A DNA stretch of 64,000 bases from Pachypanchax playfairii (GCA_006937955.1 SSNP01000031.1:218290-282289); one strand, 5' to 3'; shown: positions 46,314-58,286, counted from the first letter of the stretch. Notes: a model not told the origin generated them from the sequence alone. A program made the numbers and translations.

Positions 46314-46903
46314 AGAGGCCATTTCATACTCATTTCAGGACTTTGTGGTTATTAAGTATTAACCAGTAATATGAAACATTTTATATCTAAAATACGTCAG
46401 GAAACACTGATTAACAGACCTTTCAATCTCTCTGCGTTAAAATTCAGGTGGTTCCGGCTCCTTCCGTCAGGCTGCTTCGGCTGTTTCCTCAGCAGCTCGT
46501 TCATATTCATTGTTTGAATTTTCTGGACTCTGATTGGCTAACAAACTAGCCTATGAGAGCAAAGAATACTGTTTCCTGCCCCGCTGTGCATGGCAACGTC
46601 AGACATTGTGTCTTTCTGTTTGCCACGCTATGCTACAGCTTTTTAGTAAGCAGCATGCTAGGTGTGGTTTTAACTGTGGGATCTGCCGAAAATTAACGAA
46701 CAAAGGAGTTGTGACGAAACAGATACAGGCCGTTCGGACTCGGAAGAACTCGGGTGTTATCGCCACCTGTGTAGTTTGAGAGGTTAAAACTGAAAAAGAA
46801 GTTGTCGACCTGTTTTCACACCCACTATGAAAGTAAGAACACCTGTGGAGCTAAAATATTCAACAGAAACCTCAGAAAAAACGTTTTTAATGGAAGGGCC
46901 TCT
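46314..46903 (+). mobile_element. TTAA-repeat family, copy C (complete)
   Basis: 590 bp starting AGAGGCCATTTCATACTCAT and ending AATGGAAGGGCCTCT, with TTAA on both sides (46310-46313 and 46904-46907). The paralogous site at 32882-32885 has a single TTAA, so TTAA is a true target duplication. That is the signature of piggyBac-type cut-and-paste integration. No transposase. An 81-aa frame (46534-46779) contains HARCGFNCGICRKLTNKGVV, also readable in copy A. Confidence 0.88.
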
Positions 46904-47137
46904 TTAAATATAGATGTTGTTCGACGCTGTGCTGTCTCTGCTCTTGTTTTTGTCTCTCAGCAGGTGTTGAAGCAGATTTCTTTCTCTCCCACCTTCTCTT
47001 CTACCTCTTTTGATCTTTTTTCCTCTTCTTTCTTTTTTCCTCTAATTTCCTCTCTCCTTTGCCATGTCCGCTGATTCAAGAAAGTTCTAATAAACAAAAA
47101 ACATCTAAATAAAATCCCAATAAATAAAGGTAACAAG

Positions 47138-48316
47138 TAGTGCTGTCAGTTAAACGCGTTATTAATGACATTAACTGAAACCCATTTTAACGGCATGCAT
47201 TTTTTTATCGCGAGATTAACACTCGTTCTATTTGGGCCAGCCCTTTGTAGTTTTTCTCCACGATTTTGCAAAAAACTCGTTACGTTGGAAAACTACAACA
47301 TCACACCGGATCTAGTAAGACCGGTCTTGTGCGAAAATGTGTTCCCCTGAAATATTCTGTTTCCCCTATCTCGGGAGCGCGCACCGCAGCCAGAGGGGCG
47401 GAGCCGACAAGCTTCACAGCCCTTCAGATCAGTTTCTCGCTAGACTGAAACTAGACTGATAAAAGGACAAGTTTCCCTGTCGAAGTTCTTGCTTTATTAA
47501 GCTTCCGTTAAATCAATGAACGAAAACGAAAATTGTTTTGAGTGTTTTTTTTACTCGCCGTGAGAATCAAGTCTCTCGGTATTCACGTACACTAAACCTG
47601 GCGGTTAGACTTGATTAGTCTGAGCTACAACAATGATTAATTTTACTCTGGGATTAAAAAAACATTTTTGAATTTCAATTGAAATGATTATCATCCACCA
47701 AACACTATTTTCTATAACTTCTTGTTTGTTTAGGCTGCCATGTTTTTATATTACTTTATATATGTAGATGGATGAACGGACAGACAGTCAAAGTTACAGG
47801 GGGGAACAGGATTTCTCAGCACCCTGAAATATTCCGTTCCGTGAGAGAGCTGTGGCCTTATTGTTACGTTCAAAACAAACTTGAAAGAATATGTTAAACC
47901 ATCATTTAATTGCACTACAGGCTATTTTGCCTGATTTACCTTAACATGTGCACTTTATTTTATTTCGTATCCCCCTGTTTTGATCCCTGTTGAAGAGATG
48001 GCTTATGTGACACTTTTTTCTTCAGCCTTCTGTTGAACAGTGTTATATTGTGTGTGAGATCATTTTCTCCAACTGTGAATGACTGTTGAATTTAGGTATA
48101 TGCCAGTGTTTTTTTTCAATAAAAACATTTGCACAAAGCAAGCCGATCCACTCTTCCATAAGAGCATTAAAATGAGAAAAAAAATAACTGGGACAAAAAA
48201 GAAATCAAGGGACACTTGAACTAGATAATGTGCGATTAATCAAGCTTAATTGCGAATTAACTTGGACATAAATTCGATTAATCGCGATTAAATATTTTAA
48301 TTGTTTGACAGCACTA
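47138..48316. mobile_element. Non-autonomous hAT element
   Basis: Ends TAGTGCTGTCAGTTAAACG and, complement, TAGTGCTGTCAAACAATTAA bound 1,179 bp. They are flanked by a perfect 8-bp duplication GTAACAAG (47130-47137, 48317-48324). The empty paralogous site is GTTACAAG. Near both ends are ATTAACG/CGATTAATCGCG motifs. No transposase frame. Confidence 0.92.
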
Positions 48317-48428
48317 GTAACAAGCTGAACATTGCAGTGACTGCTGCATGTTCGGCAAATAATTCAGGCATTTCTATGCATCCAGACATCAATTCCGACT
48401 GCTTTATTGCCAGTCAGGACATGGAAAA

Positions 48429-51400
48429 AAACAAATTCTATTTTAATTAAAACATAATAAAATACTGATTTTGACGGGCATTACATTTGCATTTTGTTTA
48501 TATCTACCAGCCAATAGTGGGCACTATTGCAGGTTGCCTAATATGGTAAATAGTTTATTAAAGCGAGTCTGATATTGCGGAAGGTAGCGGAGTCGGCGTA
48601 TCGAGTGGCTGCTTCAGAGCCCCAGGGATTTTGTTGTCCTTCTCAAGGGAGGAGGGACTGGAGAGGATCAGGGGCCAGAGTCGGTTTGGGTGAGGAATTT
48701 TCACGGCATCGGAGCACACGCCGGAGTGTCGAGCCTGGCACCTCGACAGCTGGAGGCCTTGTTCTGTTGTAGCAGCTGTGGCATTCATTCACTGGATGTT
48801 GCCGTGGTGCTCATCATATTCCACCTTTAAACGTTAAGGTGGAGCAGCTCCTGCCAATGTCTATCAGCATAGCCCCTGGTAATATCAGAAACAGCTGAAA
48901 AGTTCAAAGGTGTCACAGCTGATACACAGCTTCCACAACATGAACACATGCTTGTTGACATGCTCTACATAAAACTTAAACACACTCATCAAGTGGAAAG
49001 TGAGCGCTGCAGAAATCGAACTATGAGAATAGTAGAAGAAGATAGAGGTAGATTAAAAGATGCACAAGCCTGGAGAGTGAGACACCAAGGGAGCTTAAAG
49101 AGAGAATACAGGGAAGAAAAATACTGCAGTAACAACGGCTGCGATGGAAAGAGACTAAAAAATAATAGATGGAAGACAACATGCAGGGGCAGTAGGGAAA
49201 GTTAAAATAGAAACACTGCAGCAAAACAACAAACCTTCATCTACCACTTTCTCACACATTTTTCTCTCATTACCGTTCTTTTAATTCCCCACACAAAATC
49301 ACCCAACAACTAATGAAGCATGGGTGACAAGAGTCCAGTGGTTTTGTGCACACTGTTTGAGATGTGTTTAAAAAGTAGCGATCAAAAGATTAAGATTTTT
49401 ATTTGTGAATTGCTCAAGTAAAAGTGAAGCACATCTGTCAAAAAAATATGTGCATTCTTTGTCTGTTCATTCCTGTAATCTAACTGGTTCCTAAGAACAA
49501 TTCGGAAAGCTACACCGACACTATCTGCTGCTGAACAGACTGAGTAGTTGGTACAAGTTGTAATGAAGGACAATGTGTGTGTGTGTGTAATTGCCATAGA
49601 GGTTCTGATTTGTTGCTATGGCATCACATCATCCTGAGGTGCAAAAAAAAAAAAAAACAAGTGTACATTTTCTACAAACAATTTCCCCTCGATAATGAAT
49701 TAGTCCATGCACCAACCCTGGAGTGCATGCAATCTCACACCCCAGATAGTGCTTCATGACTACTAAACTCTGGAGGAAACCAAAAACAATTATCATATTT
49801 TCTGAAGAGCAATCAGGAAACTATTGTTTATCAAGACTGAACTCTTGAAAAAACATAAGGCCACAAAAAAGTCTGTGCTGAACTATCTGATGTGTCACTA
49901 AACAGAAAGGTAAATGTGATTCGTACCTTAAGGGTAGAATTACTCACAAAGCAGAGTTATGTGCAAGAGAGCAGAACTATCCGATGGATTCTGTTCAGAG
50001 GTCTCTTTGCATGTGCAAGAAAAAATGGTAGAGATTATGTGCCACATGGAAGCAGAGGGGTTTAGAGACTGTAACAAGGATGTTGTCATAACTATCAGAT
50101 AAATGGTTTATAACACCTTGAGTCACGTAGAAGTTCACTAAAAAAGATCTTCCTGTTCTCATATGAGGTTTTCTACCATTCAAAGTTTCATTTTTAACCT
50201 AAATAAAAATAACATGGCAAAAAGAGGTTTTAACGCAAATGAATTAAAGATTAAACAAATACATTTATTTAACAACCAACTGATATTTCAAATCAAAGTT
50301 TAAAATATTCTGTGCTTTTTTCTATTAAGTGAATAATTTCATTTCAGTTGCAGTTGGAAATAGAAAATTACTTGATATGAAGTTATTGGCAAAACTTAGG
50401 TAAATTTCAGTGTATTTATGGTAGGGTTAAGTTATTCTTGTTGATTGTCAGCAGAGATAGATGGACTTAGATGGACAGCTTACGAAGATGCACTGCTGAA
50501 ATGGCTCACTTAATTTGAGTGAGCTGTTTTACAATCAACAGGTCAACACAAAGACAGCTGTGAATATACAACAGCAATTACATTCACACCACAATCGCTC
50601 CTCAAACTTGTGTCCCAGCACTCAGAACCTCACACACATTATCACCTAGATAACCAGATGTTAATCACATGTTTGACCCTGCTTATTCCCAAAATTGTCC
50701 TCACTGTCCCACTTCCTTCCTTCTTTCTCTCACAATGCTTTCTCATGAAATGCATCCCTTTTGTCACCTCTGCCATCTCCTCTTCCTCAAATTTAAATCT
50801 GTTTATAGTTCCCGTGTGGCTGCAGCAGATTTGTGAGGCCAAACAGATTGGTACTGCTGTCAGAGTGCCCTCAAGTGGATGAATTTTTTATCAACACTTG
50901 ATGTTTAGAGCTGATAGCTTCCTCAGAGTAAGGTAAAGTAAAATTTTCCTGCATTTAAATTCACAAAAATCAGATTTTTTTTCAAATCTTTTTCTTCTCT
51001 AATTTCTTTTGTCATGTTTGCATTTGTTGTAAATTTACTGAAACTAAATGCAGCAGAAAGAGAGTAACTTGTTGCTGACATAAATGTTTTTGTGATCTTG
51101 TTCTTCTTTCAGTTTTTGCAAAGAGCGTCAGCCCAGCTACCTGTACTTTATGAACCTGCTCTCACAGATTCTGTAATCTGTAATCAGCAGCAGCTACAGA
51201 CTGGGAAATGAGAAGCAACTTCTAAGCTGACTTCATTTGAAAGTCCTGCATCAATTATGACATCTCTCCACCTCCCAAACACAAACTTCAAAGTCTTACA
51301 AGTGTTCTTCCTCTTCCTCCTTCTCTGACACACACGCACATACACATCTCTATAAGGAATACCAATGAGCTCACTGTTTCCATTTCAAAGGCAAACATCA

Positions 51401-51917
51401 GGCCTACACAGGGCAAGAATTAAACATAGGAGTTTTACCCAAAAAAACAGGATTTAACCGACAAAAAGGGAAAGGAAAAATAAAACAAGGACATCTAACC
51501 CACCGAGAAACCACACCACCAACTGCGGTGTTGTGAGAAGATTTCTTTTGTTTTTGATATTTTTTCATGCTTGCATGTTTTAAATAAGGAAACAAATTGT
51601 AACACTCAAAAGACAAAAAAAAAAAATACAAAATGCTTTTTTTAAAATAAGACTCAGCGCACAATGAGACAAGAAATGCATGTGTTACAATCACATGAAT
51701 CTTTGATTTGGGGATGAATTGTTCAGAAAATCTTATTTTTAATTTCATTTTATACTGCATTCCAAAAAAGTTATCCCACAGCTGATGACACTTACAGAGC
51801 TCCAACACATGTCCAGACCTGCAATGGATCTGGCCTCCCAGGAGAAGGGGTAGTATAAAATATACCTATAAATGCTTCTCTTCTATATTTATTTACTCAC
51901 ATGGTGCATTCTGTTAA
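48429..51917. other. No gene or clear repeat seen
   Basis: Mostly unique AT-rich DNA. A GC-richer island at 48560-48790 is open on both strands (65 and 76 aa) but lacks splice sites or motifs. A short (GT)n is at 49573-49588. Confidence 0.4.
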
Positions 51918-52670
51918 AGAGGCCCTTCCATTAAAAACGTTTTTTCTTCTGAGGTTTCTGTTGAGTATTTTAGCTCTACAAGTGTTCTTACCTTCATAGT
52001 GGGTGTGAAAACAGGTTAACAACTTCTCTTTCAGTTTTAATCTCTCAAACTACACAGGTGGCGATAAAACCAGAGTTCTTCCAAATTCGAATGGCCATTC
52101 AGGGCCGGTTCTGGGCATAGGCGGATTAGGCCATTGGCTAGGGCACCCTCTGCTGGAGGGGGCGCCAAATTCTCCTTTTTTATTTATTTTTTTTTTTTAT
52201 TATTTTATTTATTTTACTTATGATTAAATGTCTATCATCTCTAGTATTCATTTTAGTATAAATAAATAATGCTTGCAATGTAATCCAGTTATTGAGGTAC
52301 ATTGTTTCTGTTCTGGGCACTAGGGGGAGCCAAAATCTTTTTTCGCCTAGGGCACAATGCAGCTCAGGGCCGGTCCTGTTGCCGGTACTTGTTTCGTCAC
52401 AACTCCTTTGTTTGTTAGTATTCGGCAGCTCCCGAAGTTGAAACCCCGCCTAGCATGCTGCTGGCTAAAAGCTGTAGCATAAGTTGTAGCAAACAGGAAG
52501 AGAGTAAAGCCTGACGGAACGAGCCGGAACCAGACGAATTTTGACGCAGACAGATTGAAAGGTCTGTTAATCAGTGTTTCCTAATGTTTTTTGATATAAA
52601 AAGTTTCATTTTACAGGTAAATACTTAAGAAATAACCACAAAGTCCTGAAATTTGTATGAAATGGCCTCT
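51918..52670 (-). mobile_element. TTAA-repeat family, copy D
   Basis: Reverse-oriented copy with TTAA at 51914-51917 and 52671-52674 and both AGAGGCC termini. It is interrupted by a 279-bp hAT-like insert. Confidence 0.85.
52100..52378. mobile_element. hAT-like MITE nested in copy D
   Basis: Ends CAGGGCCGGTTCTGGGCA and, complement, CAGGACCGGCCCTGAGC; CTAGGGCACCC and GCCTAGGGCAC lie just inside. The flanking 8-bp duplication is only weakly preserved. Confidence 0.6.
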
Positions 52671-52674
52671 TTAA

Positions 52675-53570
52675 ATATCTGTAGTGTGTGCTTTTTATTC
52701 TCACTTTAACATCAAGAAACATATGCTATAGCATAGACACTCCACATTCACAAATGAAAAAGCACAGATATGAACAGTGACGGTCTTTGTGTCACATATT
52801 TTCTTGACATATATTCTTCCTTTTTATATTTATAATTCTATTTCTAATTCTGTTAAATTATTAGATTGTACTGATTGTTCTGATAAATACTATAATTGTG
52901 TATAAATATTCCCATGAATTAATGTGGCAATAGTTATCATTTCTATAAAATGCTCATTGTTGCACACTCTCATATGACAAAGATATATCATGATAAAACT
53001 CATCATGAAAATATTAAATGAAAAACCTCAGAATCACACCTTCAACATGCTGATTTGTGGACAACCTGCTTAATATAAAGCTGTCCTCAACTGTAGTAAT
53101 AATAAAACTATACTGCAGTTCTGCCGGTAGTTTGTTTCAGAGTAAACAAGAAGAGGAACAGTTCTAATCCTATAGATCACAGAGATTAAAGGAAGAGGAA
53201 AAGCAATTCCACTACCCGATTATCTTATGACAACAGTATTAAGGCCCTGTTCACGACTCTCAATACAGACAACAAGAGGGACTGTGGCCACAGATATTCA
53301 AGTGTGTGTAAAGTTCAGTTTCTGGACATAAATCCGTCTCTAGGATTTCTTTTTAAAATATCTAATTTTAAGTTTCCTTAAGTCTAACTTCTTTGCAGGA
53401 TTAATCTTCTCTTCACTTGATTACTAACTTCTTCTAACTTCAACATCACCAGTGACTTTGATTTAACTCTTTATTTTGTGCGGTTTCTACTCAATCACTT
53501 GTGATTGCTAGAAAATAGATTGTTTCACCTTTCTGTGAGTCTTTTTAACAGCTCAGGATCAGTACTTTCA
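52675..53570. other. No gene or clear repeat seen
   Basis: AT-rich unique-looking DNA between two TTAA-family copies. Confidence 0.45.
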
Positions 53571-53574
53571 TTAA

Positions 53575-54110
53575 AGATGAAGATGCGTGGTTTGTGGTTA
53601 TTTCTGAAGTATTAACCTGTAATATGAAACATTTTACATCTAAAAAACATTAGGTAACACTGATTTACAGCCCTTTCAATCTGTCGGTGTGAAGATTCGC
53701 ATGGCTTCGGCTCCATCTCATTCATTTTCATTTTGCTAATTTGCTGGACTCAGATTGGCCAACAAACTAGCCTATGAGGGGCACGGCTTCCTGTTTCCTT
53801 CCCCGCTGCGCATGGCAACAGCACACCGAGTCTCTTCCAGTTTGATATAACTTTACACAAACAGCTTTTAGTCAGCAGCCTGCTAGGCGTGGTCTTAACT
53901 GCACGAGCTGATAAATACTAATGAGCAAAGGAGTTGTGACGTAACAAATACAGACTTTTCGATCATATTCAGAACTCAGGTGTTATTACCACTTGTGTAG
54001 TTTGAGAGATAAAAACTGAAAGAGACGTTGTTGTGCCCTTTTCACACCTGTGGAGCTAAAATATTCAACAGAAACCTCAGAGAAACCATTTTTTTAATGG
54101 AATGGCCTCT
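53575..54110 (+). mobile_element. TTAA-repeat family, copy E
   Basis: TTAA at 53571-53574 and 54111-54114. The right end ATGGAATGGCCTCT is intact; the left end (AGATGAAGATGCG) has diverged. The internal core matches copies A to D. Confidence 0.75.
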
Positions 54111-54205
54111 TTAACCATGTGCATTTATAGGAAATACTGTACATCTTTTAACCATGCAAACACCAATTTACTGTCACATTTAAGCACAAACAAATAAGCG
54201 CACAC

Positions 54206-54219
54206 NNNNNNNNNNCCCC

Positions 54220-54278
<59 letters not shown>

Positions 54279-54280
54279 GC
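54206..54280. repeat. Assembly gap, poly-C and (CA)n
   Basis: Ten N's (54206-54215) are followed by 21 C's and then a (CA)n run to about 54279. The region is unreliable. Confidence 0.97.
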
Positions 54281-54492
54281 TCCTAATAGTTAAACACACA
54301 TCAAAATTCATCCATGGTAACATGGTCATAACAACTATCTCTTATTCTTCTGTAAATCCTTTTCAAAATCCATCAATTATTTCATTTCATCCTCTCTGAT
54401 TTCTTCTTTCCTTATTCCTATCATGACTCTCCTGACTTTTTGTCTTGCAAACAGAGACTTTCTTGTTGCATCCAGCTTCAACAAGAACTTTA

Positions 54493-54891
54493 AAGGTACA
54501 TTATGTAAGAATTTGAAATAATCACATAACAGTCTAATGTCCCAGTGATGTTGAAAGAAAGCTTACATGTTTACAGATTTCGATCTCAGCCAGCTGGGTG
54601 GTTACCAGATTTGGCATTTTAAAAAATGCCGTTACAGGACGTAGTCATTGTTTACAATAGCTATTCCATGTCCAGACTTCCTGGTTCCAAAGCAAATCAC
54701 ACGTGCTCCCACAAGATTGCCAAGTCTTCAACACATTGTGATTGTTATGTTACTGGTCTGCCACTGGCAACCCGGTAGAATAATCAGGAGGAGGGGGTGA
54801 GTGGCTGAGAGCAGACGGTTTTGTTTTTTTTCTACAAGAACTGCAGTATTCCCATTTGACCACAAGGTCTAATTCTTACATTTTGTACCTT
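54493..54891. mobile_element. MITE with AAGGTACA termini
   Basis: Left AAGGTACATTATGTAAGAAT and complementary right AAGGTACAAAATGTAAGAAT bound 399 bp without coding capacity. Confidence 0.7.
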
Positions 54892-56034
54892 GTAAGTTTG
54901 ACATAAAAGCCCCAGTTTGATGAAAGCCACAAAGGGTCCACAGAGGACAAAAAACAGGTTTATGGTTGAGCCAATTTAGGATTTTCTGTCAGTGGTTAAC
55001 TAAAATGTAATGAACACATGAACAATAATGAAAACCTGTTGTTAAGATGGCAGTGAAATTAATCCTAAGCCTATAACACCACATCTATCATGTTTGATAA
55101 GCCTACAACCTACAGCTCTACCTCTTTAACAAGATAAATACTTGTCACAAACAGTACTGAATCCTACACATCCCTTCTAAGTGCAACAGGATGGGGCAGG
55201 AGATAGTCCTGCTTACTGGGACTTCGTCCACTGTAATGACAGCATTGCTTTAGTCTGTTGTGGAGAAGAAGGAGCTGAGTCAAAAGTTGTGCATATTTGA
55301 AACTTGATTACTGGAAATCAGTGCATCCCAGTTTATGTGAAAAACAATCCACAGGGCACAAATGTAATATTAATTGATGTGAAGTAGCAAAAGAGCACAT
55401 AACAATTGCAAATGTCTGATACATTTTAGTATTACTCTGACTCAAAGCTCAGGATCAGTGTAACACAATAGGCTTGTGTAATAAAATGAAAGCACAAAGA
55501 CGGCGGTGAAGACACCAGATTTTGACAGACAAACACTTCATGGCATGCTAAGTACAAACGATTGCACTTGGCTCTGTTTGACTTGCACATAACTGATTCT
55601 GCTGCCAAACTTGAGATTGTGCAGCCTTGCAGATAACAAGAAAGGGAAGCCCTGCTGCTCACTTAAATCTTGCAAGTTCAAAACAGTTGCAGCAGCTTTA
55701 TAACCCGGCTCAAACACAAAGTGTATTTTTTTTATGTCTGGGTGCTTTCAAATACATGTTTTCCACGATGATATCCTCTCATCTTGATTTTGCTTTGGCA
55801 TACAAAAATTATCTAAAATAAAATGAGTGTGTTGTTGTTTAAAAAAAATAAGATTAAGATTTCTTATTAAAATAAGATTTTTCAGTTTCTTTGTGATCCA
55901 TTTAATCAAATAAAAGATTAGATCTACAATGTTGGTTGGTTAACACAGCTGCCTCTCAGCAAGAATGTCCTGGGTTTGATTCCTAGCAGGGATCATCAAA
56001 GTTGGTCCAAAGTATGAGTGTGTGTGTCGTTATT
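54892..56034. other. No gene seen; one SINE head
   Basis: Only the SINE-like head at 55929-55992 is identifiable. Confidence 0.45.
55929..55992 (+). repeat. SINE family S head fragment
   Basis: GGTTAACACAGCTGCCTCTC, CAAGAATGTCCTGGGTTTGA and TTCC match the tRNA-like head of family S, including the B-box. Confidence 0.5.
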
Positions 56035-56636
56035 GGTACTTTTTCACTGGTACCAACTCAGCCCACCCGACTCGGCTCGACACAACATAGCTTGTATCAT
56101 GTTGTGTTTCCATTGTGTCCACAGCAGTGAGGGAGAGAGGTGGATGAGGGTGAGGTTTCACTCTGGCTGTTGTGGTTTTTCATAGCACGGTAGTCTGCTT
56201 TCATCTTCTTCAGCTTCTCTCGACACCACTTCTAAGTCAACTGAATTAAAGTCATGATCAGCCATGGAGTTCGAGAGCTCTATAAAAACTTTTTCGTTTC
56301 GTATCGCTCCATCCAGCTGTCCCGATTATCATTTTTAATAGTAACACGAGCAGTAACAACAACAAATGTTTTCAAAAGTATAGCTGTTTCGCTATTTAAA
56401 TTCTGGCTCTTTTCACTACACCAATCAGAGGCAAGCAGTGAAGAGGTGTGCATTATCACTGCATAACAGATTGCTGTGGTCTGACTCAGCCCTGATCATT
56501 TCACCTCAGGAGGTGGTACGGAAAAAAGCACGGCTCAGCCAAAGTAAGCCAAAAATCGATAGGGGAAATGCTTTCAAATCGCACAGAGTGGAGTCGGGCG
56601 GGGATGAGTAAGTACCAGTGGAAAAGCACATGATTG
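56035..56636. mobile_element. MITE with CCACTGGTAC-type termini
   Basis: Left GGTACTTTTTCACTGGTACC, then CCACCCGACTCGG; complementary right GTGCTTTTCCACTGGTACTT, then CCCGCCCGACTCC. A Harbinger-type MITE is likely but not proven. Confidence 0.55.
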
Positions 56637-56800
56637 GTGGGTTTTTTGACCGAAATAGACGGTTGTGAGTGGAGCAGTGCAAGATGGATATTTGTGGGTT
56701 TGGAAAATTCCAAATCGCACGAGAATCCATCTTGCAGCGCAAGGCTATTGAAAACCGTCTATTTCGATCAAAAAAATGTTCAAACCAATCATTGTGCTTT
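56623..56800. other. ~180-bp imperfect palindrome
   Basis: AAAGCACATGATTGGT pairs with ACCAATCATTGTGCTTT, TTTTTTGACCGAAATAGACG with CGTCTATTTCGATCAAAAAA, TGCAAGATGGAT with ATCCATCTTGCA, and GATTTGGAATTTTCCAAA at the centre. It overlaps the right terminus of the MITE and lies 60 bp before the exon at 56859. Confidence 0.8.
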
Positions 56801-56858
56801 GGGGCGGGTGTTCAGGTATGATTGGCAGCAAGTGCCAGACAGGCAAAGCAAAACAAAC

Positions 56859-56950
56859 ATGGCTTCGCCGGTGGATGTACGCATAAAAGCGGCTATTGAA
56901 TCTGTTTTAGGAGAACTGGATACGATTTCTTCATTGAAAAATGAGCAAAG
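56859..56950 (+). CDS. First exon of a possible RecQ-like helicase gene fragment
   Basis: An ATG in good context (AACATGG) opens 30 codons and two bases (MASPVDVRIKAAIESVLGEL, then DTISSLKNEQ) to a donor CAAAG then GTAAGAAC. Patterns of the type VL....I.SLK.EQ occur just upstream of the Walker A segment in RecQ-like helicases, including mobile-element-borne fish copies; that is the only basis for the family call. No Walker A exon is found downstream, where repeats begin at once. A real gene start, a fragment, or coincidence all remain possible. Confidence 0.35.
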
Positions 56951-56999
56951 GTAAGAACTTTGCGCATTTCTTGATGGTAAAGATGTGTTTTGCTTTTCT

Positions 57000-57430
57000 T
57001 AGTGGTACGCTCTCAGAAATAGAGGTACGAGACAAGAACATTTTTGTACCTATAGGTAAATTTTTTAAAAATGTTCCCTTAAAAGTACAATACTGGTCTT
57101 TAAAGGGTCAGAAATGCCCCTTAGAGTGTTAAAATTGATATAAAGTACAAATTCGTACCATTTCAACTGCACCTGCAACCCTGGTCAAGGCTGGTTAATT
57201 TCCATTTTTTTAAGTTTCTTCCATCATTTTCAATATTATGGTTTACATGTTGGTTTTAGACTTCAAAACATGGCATAATTTTACTGTTTTAGTGGAACAA
57301 CTTCATAAGGTACAAAAATGGACCTGGACTACAGGGTACACCCCCAGCGACAAGAATTTGTACCCTTCTTGTCGCTGGGGGTGTACCCTGTAGTCCAAGT
57401 CCCTGTACCTTATGAAGGCTACAAATAGAT
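57000..57430. repeat. GTACC-rich non-autonomous repeat with hairpin
   Basis: Many GGTAC/GTACC units (GTACCTATAGGTA, AAATTCGTACC) precede a perfect hairpin at 57301-57417. The pattern resembles a common fish MITE. Boundaries are approximate. Confidence 0.5.
57301..57417. other. Perfect 32-bp-arm hairpin
   Basis: Arms 57325-57356 and 57366-57397 are exact inverted copies (starting TGGACTACAGGGTACACCCC) with a 9-base loop. An outer pair of 14 bases (CTTCATAAGGTACA / TGTACCTTATGAAG) extends the stem. Confidence 0.92.
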
Positions 57431-57534
57431 CTGGCAGAGCCAGGTTACGGTGGAATTTTCCATAGTGACACATAGTGGCTAAATTAAAGCAACATAACTG
57501 CTCACTCCTTCTCCCTTCCAGCAGAACAACAGGT

Positions 57535-58286
57535 TGTCAGGTTCAGTGTCTGTGTGTGCTGTGTTTTCTGTGTGGGGTGAGTCATCTGTCTGCAGGAGGA
57601 TCTACGCTGGAGTGTGAGGCAGATTATCTACACCTGGCGGCGATCAGCGCTGATGAGGAGCAGGGTGCTACTTAAGCCAGATGCAGACGTTCATTCAGCG
57701 CCTGGTTGTTGACCTAAATGGTAGCTCCCTTGTGCCGTCCTAGTGATAATTATTTCCTAGTGATTCCGAGAAACTTTTTGTGATTTTGAGAAACATCTTT
57801 AGAACCTTTATGCTCCTTGTGAAGACTCTCGTTGGATTTTTGTGTACAACTAAACCTGTTCTCTCCAGGATTGTTCACCCTGCTCCTGGAGTTCGTGAGA
57901 GCACTTCTGTGTCCAGCGACTGGTCGCCTGAAGCCTGATCTGTCTCCCGCCGGCTTCCTCACACCATCTGGTCTCCTCCATCCTGGACTCACCCTCTCCC
58001 TGCACAGCACCGCACTGGACCTGCCCTCCCTTCAAGTGTGATCACCTGCCTCCTGCTGTGAGTGTCATCTCCTCTCTAAGCAAGATCTCTCAACTCGTCA
58101 TAGTGACTCCAGAACTAACTCTCCTCTCCGTTTCAGTGCTGAGATTCTCCCTGGCGCACCAGATCACCGAGCACATTCACTGCACTGTAAATAATCAAGC
58201 TATTGTAAATAAACCTTTCACTTTTGCACCTGAGCTGCTGTCTGAGTTCTGCAATGTGGGTCACAAAGATCACTGAGCCCGTGACA
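57535..58286 (+). repeat. Solo LTR of a gypsy-like element (LTR B)
   Basis: 752 bp starting TGTCAGGTTC and ending CCGTGACA, flanked by a perfect 5-bp duplication CAGGT (57530-57534, 58287-58291). A TATA-like TACTTAAG and an AATAAA at about 58209 are present. No internal sequence, so it arose by LTR-LTR recombination. A 69-aa frame inside is not a gene. Confidence 0.9.

Larger units (their letters stand above)
46263..48428 (+). repeat. Segment paralogous to 32.84-33.21 kb (filled-site copy)
   Basis: The homologous pieces are about 46263-46313, 46904-47137 and 48317-48428, interrupted by a TTAA-family element and a hAT element. Without the two inserts and their target duplications it aligns base for base in order with the 33-kb copy. 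Confidence 0.85.
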
